Assembly (NCBI GenBank): GCA_030018265.1
Contig: JASEFX010000007.1
Span: 1-64,000, forward strand
Origin: Candidatus Saccharicenans sp.
GTDB lineage: Bacteria; Acidobacteriota; Aminicenantia; Aminicenantales; Saccharicenantaceae
DNA: 64,000 bases
Direction: 5' to 3'
Shown here piece by piece: positions 7,292-15,657 of the stretch. Below the pieces are notes generated by a model. That model had not been told where the DNA came from, made no database searches, and saw only the letters and a program-made list of their open reading frames with translations. Numbering within the stretch: position 1 is the stretch's first letter; every line of letters starts with the position of its first letter. The position numbers were made by a program, and so were the translations under genes.

Positions 7292-10180
7292 ATGAAATCG
7301 TTGAGTGAAATCGCCAGAAATTCTTTCTTGAACGAAGCCCAGTTAGCCAAAATTGAGGAAATTATTCTGACAGACGGTTTCTTCTGCCCCGAGACCGTGC
7401 GCGAGGAGATAGAAACCTTCTGCACCGACCTCGGCTTGAGCGAGCAGTATTTTGAGTCAACCCCGCTCGAGACCATCGCCCATCACATAGAGGCGCTGGG
7501 CGCGGCTGAAATCCTGGCAAAATTAAGAGGAGAGAAAGAGGTAAGAATCGATTTTGCCACCGAGCTTGAAGATGAAGCCTTCTACCTGGTTGAAGACAGT
7601 CATTATCGGGCCATCGAGATTGAAGAGAGAATAGAGAAGAAATATCCTGGCTTCCGGATTCAATCCTATCGTTCCAGCAGGAAACTGCGCGGGATTGAAC
7701 ATCTCCGGTGGTATGTAGTCTGCCGCCCGCAATTTGCGAGCGGTGCGGTTTCCCCGGAAGAGACCGACCTCAAGAAGATCGCCGATAAAGATTTTCTGTC
7801 TTCGATTCCGAAAGAAACATTCGCCAGATACCAGGAGCTGATGAAAAAAGCTAAGGACCCGGAAAGGCCGTACATCGAGGCCAACCATGTGGCCAAAGAC
7901 AAAAGTCTGCGGATTTCAGTCGTCTGCAAGAGCGATTCGATACCGAGATTTTTCATCAACGTTTCCGACGTGTTAAATTCACATGGCCTGGTTTCCAGAA
8001 GGAAATATGTTGAACATTTTGCCAACGGTCGCACCATCCTGACCTTCTACGTGGACGATATTACCGATCAGGAAAAGCTGGATGACCTGCTGGCGGACAT
8101 AAGCCTGATTTATGTGATTCCCGAGAGCCCGCTGTCGAAGCTTTTCCGCGAGGGCAAGCTCACTGCTCAGGAAATGCTGTTCGGAGTCTCTGCCTGGAGC
8201 TTCTGCCACCAGTTCCTGAGCAGCTTCAACGAGGAATATCTTAAACTTTCTCAGGCGCTCAAGGATAACCCTGAGCTTCTCGGACTGCTCAGGGAGCTGA
8301 AAATCCGGCTGGCCAAGGAAACTTTTACTGAGGATCGAGTCTGGGACGCTCTGATTAACAACTATCAGATAGTCAAAGAGCTATTCAAAATATTCGACCA
8401 GCGTTTTAACCCCGCGGTCAAAAACCATAATGTGGATGAAGCTTTCGAGAACATCAGCAAAACCATCACCCGCGAGGTTCAGGTGGAGGCTGACCGGGTC
8501 GTGCTGCTGACTATAATCAGCTTCATCAAATCAATTCTGCGCACGAACTTTTACAAGAAAGAAAAAGTTTCCATCGCTTACATGTACAATCCGGAATTCC
8601 TGAACAAAGTTGATTATCCGGTCACTCCTTTTGGTGTTTTTCACGTTATAGGTCGCGAGCTGCGCGGTTTCCACGTACGATTCCGCGACATCGCCCGCGG
8701 AGGCATCAGAATCGTCAGGTCGATCAACTATCAGACCTATCTGAACAATTCCGATTTCATCTTCGACGAAAATTACAACCTGGCACTCACCCAGCAGCGC
8801 AAGAATAAAGACCTGGCTGAAGGCGGGTCAAAAGGCACGATCCTCCTCCGCTGGGGTTTTACGGACAAAATGTCCGTAGCTTTTAAGAAGTACATCGACG
8901 GACTGCTCGACCTGATGATGCCCGACAAGTCGATCGTGGATTATTACGGCAAAGAAGTTATCCTGTTCCTCGGTCCGGATGAATGGACAGCGGATTTGAT
9001 GGAATGGGCAGCCGATAGAGCCCGCTTCCGCGGCTACAAATTCTGGAAAGCTTTTACTACCGGAAAACCGCTCAGCATGGGCGGCATTCCCCACGACCGC
9101 TACGGGATGACCACCAATTCGGTGCATGAGTATGTGCTCTGCGCGCTGAAAAAGCTCGGGCTTAAGGAAGAGAATGTGACCAAGGTTATGACCGGCGGTC
9201 CGGACGGCGACCTGGGTTCGAACGAAATCCTGATTTCCAGGGACAAAATTCTGGCTGTCATCGACGGTTCGGGTGTTCTTTACGACCCTGAAGGGATCAA
9301 CCGCAAAGAGCTGGTGCGTCTGGCCAGGGCCAGGAAGATGGTGGAAAACTTCAACCGTTCACTCCTTTCTCCCCAGGGCTTTCTGGTGACCATTAAGGAC
9401 AGGGACGTGGTACTGCCGGACGGAGAAAAAGTGGAAAACGGACTGGAGTTCAGAAACACCTTCCATCTGCATCCGAAGTTCAGAGCCGATATCTTCGTGC
9501 CCTGCGGCGGTCGCCCGGCATCGGTCAACATCAATAACTGGAAGACATGGGTGGATGAGGACGGCAAGCCCAGGTTCAAGGTCATCGTGGAAGGAGCCAA
9601 TCTCTTCCTGACTCAGGAAGCCAGACTCCGCCTTGAAGAGAAGGGCGCGATTATTTACAAGGATGCTTCCGCCAATAAGGGCGGCGTTACTTCTTCCTCG
9701 CTGGAAGTGCTGGCAAGCATGGTGATGACCGATAAGGAATGGGATGAGCTGATGTGCGTCAAAAACGGACAGGAATCGGATTTCAGAAAGCAGTACATTG
9801 CTGAAATCATCGAAACTATAAAAGAGAACGCCCGACTCGAGTTCGAAATAATCTGGAAAGAGCACGAAAGAACCGGAATGCCCAGGGCTGTGCTGACTGA
9901 CCTGATAAGCGAAAAAATCAATCAGATCAAGGATGCTGTTTACAACTCCAGCCTGTTTAACGACCGAGCTCTGTTGAAGAAAGTGATCGAAATCGGCGTG
10001 CCCCAATCGCTTCTGAACCTGGTCGGCCTTAACCGCTTCCTCAACCGGCTGCCCGAGAACTATCTGCGAGCGCTGTTTGCTTCCCGTCTGGCCAATCGTT
10101 ATGTCTACAGATTCGGTCTGCAGGCGAATGAAGTGGATTTTTATCAGTTTGTTGAGAGCATCAAAAAGGAAGAGAAGTAA
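7292..10180 (+). CDS. Large NAD-type glutamate dehydrogenase (~960 aa)
   Basis: Oxidative deamination of glutamate to 2-oxoglutarate, feeding amino-acid catabolism. At 962 residues it belongs to the long, GDH2-like group, not the ~450-residue hexameric enzymes nor the ~1600-residue ones. The N-terminal third is regulatory, with an ACT-like stretch around RISVVCKSDSIPRF. The catalytic part holds GRELRGFHVRFRDIARGGIR, the GGSKG loop (equivalent of the substrate-lysine motif), GGPDGDLGSNEI (nucleotide-binding) and VEGANLFLTQEAR with KDASANKGGVTSSSLEV. It is monocistronic behind its own promoter. Its stop lies 3 bp from the end of the convergent pstB-like gene, leaving no room for separate terminators. 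Confidence 0.93.
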   Translation: MKSLSEIARNSFLNEAQLAKIEEIILTDGFFCPETVREEIETFCTDLGLSEQYFESTPLETIAHHIEALGAAEILAKLRGEKEVRIDFATELEDEAFYLVEDSHYRAIEIEERIEKKYPGFRIQSYRSSRKLRGIEHLRWYVVCRPQFASGAVSPEETDLKKIADKDFLSSIPKETFARYQELMKKAKDPERPYIEANHVAKDKSLRISVVCKSDSIPRFFINVSDVLNSHGLVSRRKYVEHFANGRTILTFYVDDITDQEKLDDLLADISLIYVIPESPLSKLFREGKLTAQEMLFGVSAWSFCHQFLSSFNEEYLKLSQALKDNPELLGLLRELKIRLAKETFTEDRVWDALINNYQIVKELFKIFDQRFNPAVKNHNVDEAFENISKTITREVQVEADRVVLLTIISFIKSILRTNFYKKEKVSIAYMYNPEFLNKVDYPVTPFGVFHVIGRELRGFHVRFRDIARGGIRIVRSINYQTYLNNSDFIFDENYNLALTQQRKNKDLAEGGSKGTILLRWGFTDKMSVAFKKYIDGLLDLMMPDKSIVDYYGKEVILFLGPDEWTADLMEWAADRARFRGYKFWKAFTTGKPLSMGGIPHDRYGMTTNSVHEYVLCALKKLGLKEENVTKVMTGGPDGDLGSNEILISRDKILAVIDGSGVLYDPEGINRKELVRLARARKMVENFNRSLLSPQGFLVTIKDRDVVLPDGEKVENGLEFRNTFHLHPKFRADIFVPCGGRPASVNINNWKTWVDEDGKPRFKVIVEGANLFLTQEARLRLEEKGAIIYKDASANKGGVTSSSLEVLASMVMTDKEWDELMCVKNGQESDFRKQYIAEIIETIKENARLEFEIIWKEHERTGMPRAVLTDLISEKINQIKDAVYNSSLFNDRALLKKVIEIGVPQSLLNLVGLNRFLNRLPENYLRALFASRLANRYVYRFGLQANEVDFYQFVESIKKEEK

Positions 10181-10183
10181 AAT

Positions 10184-10945
10184 TTAACTTATTTCGCCCG
10201 TAATGTAGGCCCGGGTTCTGGGGTCCCTGGGAGAAATCAGGACCTCGGAAGCCGGGCCGAATTCTATAAGCTCTCCAAAATAAAGGAAGGCGACGTAGTC
10301 TGCGAGCCTTCTTGCCTGACGGAGGATGTGTGTAACCAGAACGATAGTGTAATTTTGCTTGAGGTTAAGAAGCTGCTTTTCAACGTTCCGGCTCGATTGA
10401 GGGTCCAGAGCCGAAGTGGGTTCGTCACCGAGGATCACTTCGGGTTCAACGGCCAGCCCGCGGGCCAGACATAGCCTCTGCTGCTGACCGATGGAAAGAC
10501 GGCTGGCCGGTTCAGCCAGCCGGTTCCTGACTTCCTCCCAGAGACCGGCCATCTTCAGGTATTTCTCCACCAGTTCATCCAGCTCTTTTCTTTTTCTGAT
10601 TCCGAGCAATTTCGGCCCGAAGGCCACGTTATCGTATATTGACATCGGGAGGACCTGGGGCTTTTGCGAAAGAAGGCCCATCCGCTTGCGAATGGCGGTT
10701 ACGTCGATGTCTTCCTGATAGATATCCTGATCATCCAGTATTACTTTCCCTTCAACCCGGACCCCATCCTGTTCCTCCAGCAGGCGGTTGAGACTTTTAA
10801 GAAAGGTGGTTTTGCCGCATCCTGACGGCCCGATTATCACGGTGATGCTGTTGTCAGGAATTACCAGCGAGATGTTTTTAAGCACCTGATTTTTACCATA
10901 GAAAACATTCAGGTTTTCCACTCTCAGGCGACCCGGTCGCGTCAT
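10184..10945 (-). CDS. pstB: PstB-like ABC ATPase of the Rrf2-linked transporter (system 1)
   Basis: ATPase (253 aa) of a phosphate-type ABC importer. Walker A GPSGCGKT, Q-loop GLLSQKPQVLP, Walker B EVILGDEPTSALDP and switch histidine LVTHIL are present. The signature reads LSIGQQQR, with Ile in place of the usual second Gly of LSGGQ; the downstream RLCLARGLAVEPE is typical of PstB relatives. It is the last gene of the operon rrf2-porin-S-C-A-B and ends 3 bp from the convergent glutamate dehydrogenase gene. Phosphate is the likely substrate, but a related oxyanion is possible given the unusual regulator and binding protein. Confidence 0.85.
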   Translation of the reverse strand: MTRPGRLRVENLNVFYGKNQVLKNISLVIPDNSITVIIGPSGCGKTTFLKSLNRLLEEQDGVRVEGKVILDDQDIYQEDIDVTAIRKRMGLLSQKPQVLPMSIYDNVAFGPKLLGIRKRKELDELVEKYLKMAGLWEEVRNRLAEPASRLSIGQQQRLCLARGLAVEPEVILGDEPTSALDPQSSRNVEKQLLNLKQNYTIVLVTHILRQARRLADYVAFLYFGELIEFGPASEVLISPRDPRTRAYITGEIS

Positions 10946-10957
10946 CGCTTTGCTCCC

Positions 10958-11854
10958 TTAATGTATTTTATGCTGACTGAATTTTCGGCTGAGGCCACGG
11001 GAAGCCAGGCTTATGAGCAGGATTAAGATGGTCAGAACGGCTGCAGCCGCGTAGGCTCTTTGCTGCACTTCCGGATAGGGAGAGTTCAGCTGAAAGAAAA
11101 TGGCCAGAGGCAGGGTGGCCACCGGCTGAAAAAGCGAAGTGGTGATGCGGTCAGTATAGCCGGCCGTAAACAGGACGGCGGCCGCGTCGCCCAGTCCTCG
11201 CCCGAAAGCCATCAGGGTGGCGGTCAGAAGACCGGGGAAGGCCTGGCGCAGGACTACCTTGATGGCAGTCTGCCAGCGGCTGGCTCCGAGTGAGTAAGTG
11301 GCCTCTTTCAGTTCAGCGGGAACCATGTTGATCGTTTCGTCCAGCGCCCGGCTGAGGATCGGCAGTTCCACCATGGCTACCGTGATCATTCCCGCCAGAA
11401 GAGAGGCTCTCAGATGAAAGGCGAGCATAATCAGAAAGCCGAAGGCGCCGTAGACGATCGAGGGTATCCCCCAGAGAACGTCGAGGACAAACCTGATCGC
11501 TTCTGCCAGCGGTGAGTGCCGGCGAAGATAGCTGTTGAGAAAAACCACAGCCGGAAGAGAGATGAACAGGGCGACCACGGTTGCACCCAGGGTCAGCTGC
11601 AAAGATCCAGCGATGGCATTGAGGATGCCGCCTTCGTGGCCCAGATAATAGCCGCTTCCTGGCGTTCGGATGATCAGACTCAGTCTCAGCGCGGGAAGAC
11701 TCTTGAAGAGAATGGTGGCAAGTATCAGTATCAGGCTGAAGAGAACCAGCCCTGCGCATATTGATATTATTATTTTGAACAAAAGTTCTGCCCGCCGCCG
11801 GCGGCGAAGATGTCCGGTCTTTGGAATCAGGCTGGCCGGGCAGCTGTTATTCAT
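10958..11854 (-). CDS. pstA: PstA-like permease (system 1)
   Basis: Inner-membrane permease (298 aa, about six hydrophobic segments) of the system-1 importer. The cytoplasmic coupling loop EAPxxxGA-like sequence reads KEATYSLGASRWQTAIKVVL, and the GRGLGDAAAVLFTAGYTD block corresponds to the conserved G(R/A)xxGET region of PstA with the usual E-T replaced by D-A. The start overlaps the preceding permease stop by 4 bp (ATGA), so translation is probably coupled. The GLGD for GLGE change is a small departure from canonical PstA. Confidence 0.87.
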   Translation of the reverse strand: MNNSCPASLIPKTGHLRRRRRAELLFKIIISICAGLVLFSLILILATILFKSLPALRLSLIIRTPGSGYYLGHEGGILNAIAGSLQLTLGATVVALFISLPAVVFLNSYLRRHSPLAEAIRFVLDVLWGIPSIVYGAFGFLIMLAFHLRASLLAGMITVAMVELPILSRALDETINMVPAELKEATYSLGASRWQTAIKVVLRQAFPGLLTATLMAFGRGLGDAAAVLFTAGYTDRITTSLFQPVATLPLAIFFQLNSPYPEVQQRAYAAAAVLTILILLISLASRGLSRKFSQHKIH

Positions 11855-12747
11855 CCGAACCTCCGGCTGATTTTTACTAAATACCAGCGAGCGATCAGAC
11901 TGAACCCGATCACAATAACAAGCAATATCAGCGCAGCCAGATTGAGCGCCGCTTCATACCCGGGAATCGACATCATTTCTCCGTAGTTGTTGGCCAGAAG
12001 CGCCGGGAGCGGGTAGGCTGGAGAAAATAGCGAGCGAGGAATTTCCGGCACATTCCCGACCACCATCAGCACGGCGATGGTTTCGCCGAACGCCCTGGCC
12101 AGCCCGAGGACGCAGGCGGCCATGATGCCCGGGAAACATTTTTTCAGTACAACATATCTGACCACTTCCAGACGTGTGGCGCCGAGGGAAAGAGCGGCTT
12201 CCTTCAGCTCGAGGGGCACAGAACTCATCACCTCAACCGAAACGTTGATGATGGTCGGCAGGATCATTACAGCCAGTACTATTCCGGCGGCCAGAACGCT
12301 GTAACCGGAGCTTTCGCGGCCAACTGTCAGCGCCTGTAACTTTCTCACGGCCGGGACCACCAGAAGCACTCCCCACATCCCGTAAATCACCGAGGGAAGT
12401 CCGGCCAGAAGGTCAAGCACCGGCCGGAAAATCTTTTGCAGACCTGAAGGCGCGTATTCTGATAGATAAATGGAACTCAATAGTCCGACCGGCACCGCCA
12501 GAAAAAAAGCCGTGATGGTCACCCAGATCGTCCCGGCTATAAACGGCAGAAGGCCGAAGTTTCCCCGGCCAGGCTGCCATGTGGAAGAAAAGAACAGAGT
12601 GCTCAAAGATTTAAAAGAAATAAAAGGCAGAGCCTTCCCGGAAAGCGCCAGGAAAATAGCGACCGCCAGAAGAAGCGGCAAAAAGGCGAAGAGTGCCGTG
12701 ACCAGCGCCGGCCACAGGTCTTTCTGACTTAAATTTTTCAGGCTCAT
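11851..12747 (-). CDS. pstC: PstC-like permease (system 1)
   Basis: Second inner-membrane permease (298 aa, about six hydrophobic segments). It has the ABC-permease coupling loop KEAALSLGATRLEVVRYVVL, the ARAFGETIAVLMVVGN block of phosphate permeases and the PSVIYGMWG motif. It overlaps both neighbours by 4 bp (pstS at 12744-12747, pstA at 11851-11854), a compact arrangement that implies one transcript. Sequence alone does not say whether phosphate or another oxyanion is carried. Confidence 0.88.
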   Translation of the reverse strand: MSLKNLSQKDLWPALVTALFAFLPLLLAVAIFLALSGKALPFISFKSLSTLFFSSTWQPGRGNFGLLPFIAGTIWVTITAFFLAVPVGLLSSIYLSEYAPSGLQKIFRPVLDLLAGLPSVIYGMWGVLLVVPAVRKLQALTVGRESSGYSVLAAGIVLAVMILPTIINVSVEVMSSVPLELKEAALSLGATRLEVVRYVVLKKCFPGIMAACVLGLARAFGETIAVLMVVGNVPEIPRSLFSPAYPLPALLANNYGEMMSIPGYEAALNLAALILLVIVIGFSLIARWYLVKISRRFG

Positions 12748-13763
12748 CTTTTTCTGAGCTCCTGGATTTTCTGGCGTTGCTGTTTGAGAATCTCGTCATC
12801 TGGCGTCAAATATCCAGCCTGCTCTACCAGACTCTGCCCGCGGGTTAAAACCCATTCGAGGAAAACGAGCACCGCTTCTTTCTGCAGGTTCATTTTAACC
12901 ACCAGAAAAAGGTCGCGGGCGGGAGGCGAAGGATAAAGTCCATTTTTGATGGCGGCGGTCAGAGTTGTCCGGTCCTGGTAAAAATTTTCTTCCGGGGAAA
13001 TCTCACCGTCAGAGTTCAGGTCCAGCGGAATTATGGCCAGCCCTTCGTGGGGTTTCAGCGTGCGCGGATTGTAGGCAAAATTAAGGTTGTTAAAACCGAT
13101 CCCGAGCGGGTCGCGACGGACAGCCTCCGCCAGACCCGGGTCTCCAAAGATGGCCACCCCTTTCAGGTCTTCCTGATGAGCTCCAAGGAAAGCAGCCCAG
13201 GTTTCGGCCGCGCCGCAGGCGTCCGAACGGATGTAAGTTCGGATGGGAGTTTTAGGAACGGAAGCGAAAAGCTCTTCCCAGAAGCGAATCTTTCCTTCTA
13301 TAAAAATAGCTCTGAGTTCTTTACTGGTTATGCCTCTTTCGAGAATTGATCCGAGAAACGGATTTTTTGAGTTGACTGTGCCAACGACGGCGTCCTTAGC
13401 GACGACCAGCGGCCAGGCGCCGCGGCTGATTTCCTCCGGGTGCACGTCTCGAGAAAGCATGCCGATATCCACCAGCCCCGACAGAACGTCCGCCATTCCT
13501 TTGCCTGCTCCTCCTGCCTGCAGGTCTATTTTTACGCCGGGGTATTCTTGCTGAAATACTTCTGCCCAGCGGGCCGCCAGCGGATAGAGCGCCCAGGCGC
13601 CGGAGATGCTGATATTTGCGGTGAGTTTTGAATTTTGAAATTCTTTCGCTGGCGTTAAAACTCTGACTGCAAGCAGGGCGGTAAATGACATAAGAAAAAT
13701 TAACAGGAAAAAACATACGGTTTTTTTTCTGCTCGCAATTGTATTTCTTTTCTCTGCGATCAT
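12744..13763 (-). CDS. pstS: PstS-like substrate-binding protein with EF-hand loop (system 1)
   Basis: Periplasmic binding protein (339 aa) with an N-terminal hydrophobic segment (about 15-34; signal peptide or anchor, no lipobox). PstS-family landmarks are ISGAWALYPLAARWAE near the N-terminus, QAGGAGKGMADVLSG and DIGMLSRDV (oxyanion-contacting loops), and DACGAAETWAAF. Residues 248-259 (DLNSDGEISPEE) match a canonical EF-hand calcium loop, with D, N, D, G, I and E in positions 1, 3, 5, 6, 8 and 12. Such loops occur in a divergent branch of PstS-like proteins. It differs clearly from the second PstS at 33.6 kb, so its ligand may differ too. Confidence 0.83.
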   Translation of the reverse strand: MIAEKRNTIASRKKTVCFFLLIFLMSFTALLAVRVLTPAKEFQNSKLTANISISGAWALYPLAARWAEVFQQEYPGVKIDLQAGGAGKGMADVLSGLVDIGMLSRDVHPEEISRGAWPLVVAKDAVVGTVNSKNPFLGSILERGITSKELRAIFIEGKIRFWEELFASVPKTPIRTYIRSDACGAAETWAAFLGAHQEDLKGVAIFGDPGLAEAVRRDPLGIGFNNLNFAYNPRTLKPHEGLAIIPLDLNSDGEISPEENFYQDRTTLTAAIKNGLYPSPPARDLFLVVKMNLQKEAVLVFLEWVLTRGQSLVEQAGYLTPDDEILKQQRQKIQELRKR

Positions 13764-13828
13764 TCCTCAGACCTCAAAGGGATGTTCCTTTTTTGAAGCC
13801 ATCGGCTCCACCATAATCTTTCTGGCGG

Positions 13829-14836
13829 TTAGAAGCCGACCTGCAGCTGGAGAAGAAACGCGTTGTAATCGGGTCCATTTTCCACCCGATGGAATTCCAC
13901 GTTAGCCTGCGCTTTAGACTTCCCGCTCAAAAACCAGTTCGTCCCGGCGGTGAAGGTTGTTGCGCTGTTTCCGGGGATATTGTGGTTGTCATTCAGGTAA
14001 TCGAGCCTCAGGACCAGCTGATATTTTTTCTTAATCAGGTCGGCCGCTCCGAGAAGGTACCAGCCTGATTTTTCGGCCGTGTGGTCTTCTGCCATTATGT
14101 ATTCAGCCTGAAGATAGAAGGGAGCGCGAAGCCAGGTCAGCTCAAACCCGTATCTGTTCCTTTTAAGATCCATGGCAGCGGCCGTGTCGAATCGCCGGCC
14201 ATTGTAAATAGAGAAACCAAAAGAGAAACCCTCTATCGGATTAAAGGTAATTCTGACGGCCAGGTCTTTGTGATCGTTATCGTCCTTTTTGTTGGCGCCG
14301 GTTCCGTTGACCAGACCGATAGAATAATGCACGGAAGAATAGCTTCCGTAAACCACCGCACCGATATCCCGGCCGGCGGTGCCTGTATCACGCCCGGGCG
14401 CCAGTTTTTCCACCACCTGAGAGCGATTAATAGTCAGCAACTGCCCGGCCGAGGTATTGTTTTCGAGGCTGAAAGGAACAAGAAACTGTCCGAGGCGAAA
14501 ATTAATACCCCGGATTATGTTCACTTCCGCCATCGCGTCAAGAAGAGCCGGGGAGCGGGTAAAATCCACCTGGAGCTTGAAGTGGAGGTTTTTGATGATA
14601 GAAGCCCCCATAGAGAGACGCGCGCGCCTCACAGAAAAGGTGTCGGCGGAATCTTTACGACCGCTGAAAAGAATCTGGGTATAGCCGGAAAGTGAAACCG
14701 GCAGGGAACTCGTTATCGCAGGGGAAGATGATTCTGAATCTACGGGTGTAGGGTAACCGGAAACGATTGGAGCGAAACAGGCTAAAAAAGGAGTGATCAA
14801 AACACAGGCAAAAATGCGCTGGCAGGCTTTTTTCAT
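13829..14836 (-). CDS. Outer-membrane porin, OprP/OprO-like (system 1)
   Basis: A 335-residue protein with a signal peptide (ending near PIVSGYPTP) and a body of alternating beta-strands, as in phosphate-selective porins of the OprO/OprP class: VSLSGYTQILFSGR at the start, RRARLSMGASIIKNLHFKLQ, GRDIGAVVYGSYSSVHYSIGL, and a terminal strand ending LLQLQVGF with C-terminal Phe, the sorting signal for BAM. It overlaps the Rrf2 gene by 4 bp and precedes the PstS-like gene, so it is probably the outer-membrane gate for the same substrate. Selectivity is inferred from context. Confidence 0.82.
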   Translation of the reverse strand: MKKACQRIFACVLITPFLACFAPIVSGYPTPVDSESSSPAITSSLPVSLSGYTQILFSGRKDSADTFSVRRARLSMGASIIKNLHFKLQVDFTRSPALLDAMAEVNIIRGINFRLGQFLVPFSLENNTSAGQLLTINRSQVVEKLAPGRDTGTAGRDIGAVVYGSYSSVHYSIGLVNGTGANKKDDNDHKDLAVRITFNPIEGFSFGFSIYNGRRFDTAAAMDLKRNRYGFELTWLRAPFYLQAEYIMAEDHTAEKSGWYLLGAADLIKKKYQLVLRLDYLNDNHNIPGNSATTFTAGTNWFLSGKSKAQANVEFHRVENGPDYNAFLLQLQVGF

Positions 14837-15282
14837 TTTATGCCTCCACCGGACTGGTTCTTTTTAATCTCCACATGTTTTCTTACCACATCCTCAAAGG
14901 TGGTCTTTTCCAGATGACTGGCTACCATATCCCTGACTTCTTTCCACAGCGATCTGAGACCGCAGCGGTTTTCAAACGGGCAGGGTTCATGGTCGATGAC
15001 GCTCACGCAATTGATTGGAGCCAGTGGCCCGTCGAGCACCCTGATCACTTCAGCCACGCTGATTTCGGCCGGAGGTCGCGCCAGATAATAACCTCCTGAT
15101 GGTCCTTTCTTGCTCTTGACGTATCCGGCTCGTTTGAGAGAGAGGAGAATCTGTTCAAGAAACGGCCGTGGGATGGCCTGAGACAGCGAGATTATTTTTA
15201 TCGGAACAGGCCCCTGTCCGTAGCGTAGAGAAAGTTCCAGCATCGCCCGGCTGGCATATTCTCCTCGCGTCGAAAGCCTCAT
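14833..15282 (-). CDS. Rrf2-family transcriptional regulator with three cysteines
   Basis: A 149-residue winged-helix regulator: MRLSTRGEYASRAMLEL is the typical Rrf2 start, followed by the wing GPSGGYYLARPPAEI. C92, C101 and C107 (spacing C-x8-C-x5-C) sit where IscR and NsrR carry their iron-sulfur ligands, so an Fe-S cofactor is plausible though the spacing differs from IscR (C-x5-C-x5-C). It is the first gene of the porin-Pst-like operon and overlaps the porin by 4 bp. A palindrome sits on its own predicted transcription start, implying autoregulation and control of the transporter by redox, iron-sulfur status or a bound ligand. Confidence 0.92.
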   Translation of the reverse strand: MRLSTRGEYASRAMLELSLRYGQGPVPIKIISLSQAIPRPFLEQILLSLKRAGYVKSKKGPSGGYYLARPPAEISVAEVIRVLDGPLAPINCVSVIDHEPCPFENRCGLRSLWKEVRDMVASHLEKTTFEDVVRKHVEIKKNQSGGGIK

Positions 15283-15297
15283 AATTCGACAGTTAAT

Positions 15298-15318
15298 AGT
15301 TGATTAATTCTATCAACT
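15298..15318. promoter_or_regulatory. Palindromic operator candidate for the Rrf2 regulator
   Basis: Perfect inverted repeat AGTTGAT-N7-ATCAACT, 21 bp, centred at 15308. It covers the predicted transcription start of the rrf2-porin-pst operon and lies 16 bp upstream of the rrf2 start codon, where repressor binding would block initiation. Dyad size and position fit Rrf2 dimer sites; binding itself is inferred. Confidence 0.6.
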
Positions 15319-15322
15319 TTAT

Positions 15323-15351
15323 CATATATTTAACTCGTGCAGGATTGTCAA
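15323..15351 (-). promoter_or_regulatory. Sigma70-type promoter of the rrf2-porin-pst operon
   Basis: On the minus strand: perfect TTGACA (15346-15351), 17-bp spacer, TATATG as -10 (15323-15328; TATGAT two bases on is an alternative). Predicted start near 15316, inside the palindrome at 15298-15318. Confidence 0.65.
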
Positions 15352-15657
15352 GCACTTTTCAGTCGAAATGCTCATTGGACTTGCAAAGGTAAGCAAACAG
15401 GAGAGGATAAAAATGTCCTCATAAAACATAGAGGATACAGGGAAAAAATGCGATGCATAACAGCAGCTTCAGGTAAAATCAGCATCAGAAATAGGGAGAC
15501 AGAATATACAGGATGAAAAATAAGCAGAGATTGACTTAATCGTTTTCGAAACAGGTTTTACGTGAAATCTTCGTTTTGCGGAAAACTTTCGCTTTTTTCA
15601 ATATTGTCAACCGGTGAGGGTTGTGGCATCATTTTCCTGTGCTGGAAGGAGGAAATA
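15352..15657. other. Intergenic stretch between rrf2 and the DUF1573 gene
   Basis: No open reading frame with a ribosome site, tRNA or clear hairpin was found in about 300 bp. The in-frame ATG-like codon at 15562 upstream of the DUF1573 gene has no Shine-Dalgarno sequence and encodes an implausible N-terminus, so this is treated as untranslated. A promoter for the downstream gene must lie here, but no convincing -35/-10 pair was seen. Confidence 0.5.

Noticed and set aside
15562..15657. Upstream start for the DUF1573 protein
   Set aside because: No ribosome site and it would bury the signal peptide; AAGGAGG marks 15658.
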